From the NCBI GenBank assembly GCA_024235735.1, contig JACKLU010000014.1, forward strand, positions 1 to 64,000: a stretch of 64,000 nt of DNA, given 5' to 3'. This stretch comes from Burkholderiales bacterium. Its GTDB lineage: Bacteria; Pseudomonadota; Gammaproteobacteria; Burkholderiales; Nitrosomonadaceae. The notes below the pieces were generated by a model. That model ran no database searches, was not told where the DNA came from, and saw only the letters and a list, made by a program, of their open reading frames with translations. Every line of letters starts with the position of its first letter. Within the stretch, counting starts at the first letter, position 1. This document shows positions 62,770 through 64,000 of this stretch, one piece after another. Made by a program: the position numbers and the translations under genes.

Positions 62770-63078
62770 TTATTTTATTTCACTATTGGCTAGCAGATAA
62801 TCCGCAAGACGATCAGCCGCCTCGCCTTGAATATTCGGAAATGCTGGCATTCTCATGCTGCCATTCTGAAATTTGTTCTTCAGCGCTTCCTTATTGGCAA
62901 CCTTTTCACTCAGGATCATAGCCACATCACCTTTCAATGGCTTGTGACACTCCGTACAAGCCGTACTGAAAATTCTTTCTCCGCTCGCATCCGCAGGCGG
63001 CGAATAGTCATTACTCGCTCCGCAACCGACCAATGCAATCATAACAAACGAACTTAACAAAATACCTTCTTTTTTCAT
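62770..63078 (-). CDS. Lipoprotein c-type cytochrome
   Basis: A protein of about 102 residues with lipobox ALVGC (Cys19) and a single haem motif CTECH in FSTACTECHKPLKGD. The axial Met is in GSMRMPAFPN. The SxxRMPxFP region and C-terminal helix AADRLADYLLA are typical of small class I cytochromes. It is membrane-anchored in the periplasm and may carry electrons in respiration; the partner is unknown. ATG at 63078 follows GGGAGTTGATA; the frame extends upstream without support. Single-gene unit. Confidence 0.85.
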   Translation of the reverse strand: MKKEGILLSSFVMIALVGCGASNDYSPPADASGERIFSTACTECHKPLKGDVAMILSEKVANKEALKNKFQNGSMRMPAFPNIQGEAADRLADYLLANSEIK

Positions 63079-63678
63079 TATCAACTCCCAGATTCTCTTT
63101 TTAAAAATTCTACTTATCTTCAATTACCACCCATTTTCGGCTTTATTCTCATGCTTTTTAATAACACATTTTCATCCAATTTCAGGCTCTAAAATGAACA
63201 ACCATACTGAACACGGTTATAATTTGTCAAACAAAAATTCATACAAAATCCACGTAAAAACATCGGATTGAGAAATTTAACCCCACCACACGCCACTTTA
63301 GACCACGTAATTATTCTACACGCTGCCCGGCAACTCCGTTCATTAAAAATCGATAACTGATTTAAGATAAGCAGCACTGCACATGTTAAATCCAACACCC
63401 GGAAATCCACGAAATACAATAATTTTTCATAATGTTGTACACAAAAACCGCCTTAACGAAAAATTAACATTTATTATGCTATTATCCATCCCGCAGTATA
63501 AACAATTACCAATATAATACTTATAATTCATTATGTTATTCATGAATTAAAATAATAACGTCTCGGGAAATATCGAAACGAACTACCAAGTCAAGATGTA
63601 CGGCGCACAAGGCATAAACATATAAACTATTTTTAATTACACATTAACATTATTTATTAAAGAGGATAAAGAGAGAAA
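63079..63678. other. AT-rich divergent spacer
   Basis: 600 bases between the cytochrome c gene and the DUF2490-type gene, very AT-rich towards the right. It must hold both promoters; no gene, RNA or clear repeat is recognised. Confidence 0.4.
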
Positions 63679-64000
63679 ATGCTAAAAAAAATAAGTATAC
63701 TGATGCTATTCGCTGTAATGCCGATCATTATGAACGGTTCAGTATCTGCTGCGACAGCTTATGATGAAGATTTTCAAACTTGGGGAAATATCACAGCAAG
63801 AGGTAATTTCGAGTCGCTGGGTAACTCAAAAATTTTATGGTGGATGGAAGGCCAGGGACGTTTCGGCGCCGATGCGTCACGGTTCTCACAGAGCATTGTC
63901 AGACCGGGCGTAGGCTACGCATTAACCGAAAAGACCAGTATCTGGCTCGGTTACGCCTGGGTTCCCACAAGCCGTCCCTTTGCGGCACACAGCCCTTTCA
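63679..64000 (+). CDS. DUF2490-type outer-membrane protein, start only
   Basis: ATG at 63679 follows an AGAGGATAAAGAGAG ribosome-binding region. The visible 107 codons give a signal peptide (ending GSVSAATA), then FQTWGNITARGNFESLG, LWWMEGQGRFGADASRFSQS and RPGVGYALTEKTSIWLGYAW. The opening D-F-Q-T-W and alternating beta-strand pattern fit DUF2490, a family of small outer-membrane barrels of unknown function. The gene runs off the right edge. Confidence 0.75.
   Translation, partial: MLKKISILMLFAVMPIIMNGSVSAATAYDEDFQTWGNITARGNFESLGNSKILWWMEGQGRFGADASRFSQSIVRPGVGYALTEKTSIWLGYAWVPTSRPFAAHSPF

Overview
The window comes from a betaproteobacterial ammonia oxidiser, almost certainly a Nitrosomonas. 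It carries amoC-amoA-amoB followed by an amoD/amoE-type gene, copC and copD, and the intact AmoA is close to Nitrosomonas AmoA along its whole length. A Na+-translocating NADH:quinone reductase operon, many metal and iron genes and a betaproteobacterial rpsB-to-rnhB envelope cluster fit this. Species is not decidable from the window.

Layout. 0-8.3 kb (minus): a run of genes around lptF/lptG that looks like an uncharacterised lipid head-group pathway (GNAT-like protein, MobA-like NTP transferase, CDP-alcohol phosphatidyltransferase, diacylglycerol-kinase-like protein, degenerate nucleotidyltransferase, DUF2959 lipoprotein). 8.4-8.9 kb: three different small repeats, including a textbook MITE with 13-bp perfect terminal repeats and an 8-bp target duplication. 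8.9-14.6 kb (minus): a czcCBA-type metal efflux operon. 15.2-16.2 kb: a GpsA-like dehydrogenase. 16.3-22.75 kb (minus): amoCAB, one amoD/amoE-like gene, copC, and a CopD-cytochrome c-thioredoxin-fold fusion. 23-25 kb: an Spx-like protein (minus), then a small secreted protein and an alpha-carbonic anhydrase (plus). 25-31.5 kb (minus): nqrABCDEF followed by an ApbE-NqrM fusion. 31.6-34.4 kb: CBS protein, a ruined LamG-type gene, a small lipoprotein. 34.8-38 kb (minus): an OprO/P-type porin and a LicD plus cytidylyltransferase fusion. 38-43.9 kb: an iron-regulated block with Fur-like boxes, an RTX-repeat protein, an internally duplicated unknown protein and a TonB siderophore receptor. 44.5-47.1 kb: mutS (plus). 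47.1-59.7 kb (minus): slyD, a small CopD-family protein, and the rpsB-tsf-pyrH-frr-uppS-cdsA-dxr-rseP-bamA-skp-fabZ-rnhB cluster, here lacking lpxD, lpxA and lpxB. 60-63 kb: an FNR regulator divergent from a HemN-like protein without its iron-sulphur cysteines, then a lipoprotein cytochrome c. 63.7 kb to the end: the start of a DUF2490-type gene.

How it works together. AMO oxidises ammonia in the membrane; copC/copD and the amoD-like protein probably handle its copper; the alpha-carbonic anhydrase would support inorganic carbon supply. ApbE would attach FMN to NqrB and NqrC, and NqrM matures the Nqr complex. As assembled, however, nqrA and nqrF are broken, and amoC, amoB and the amoD-like gene carry many one- or two-base indels while amoA is perfect. 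Whether this is collapse or poor polishing of a multi-copy locus, or real decay, is the main data-quality question here. Most other genes, including several above 2 kb, are intact.
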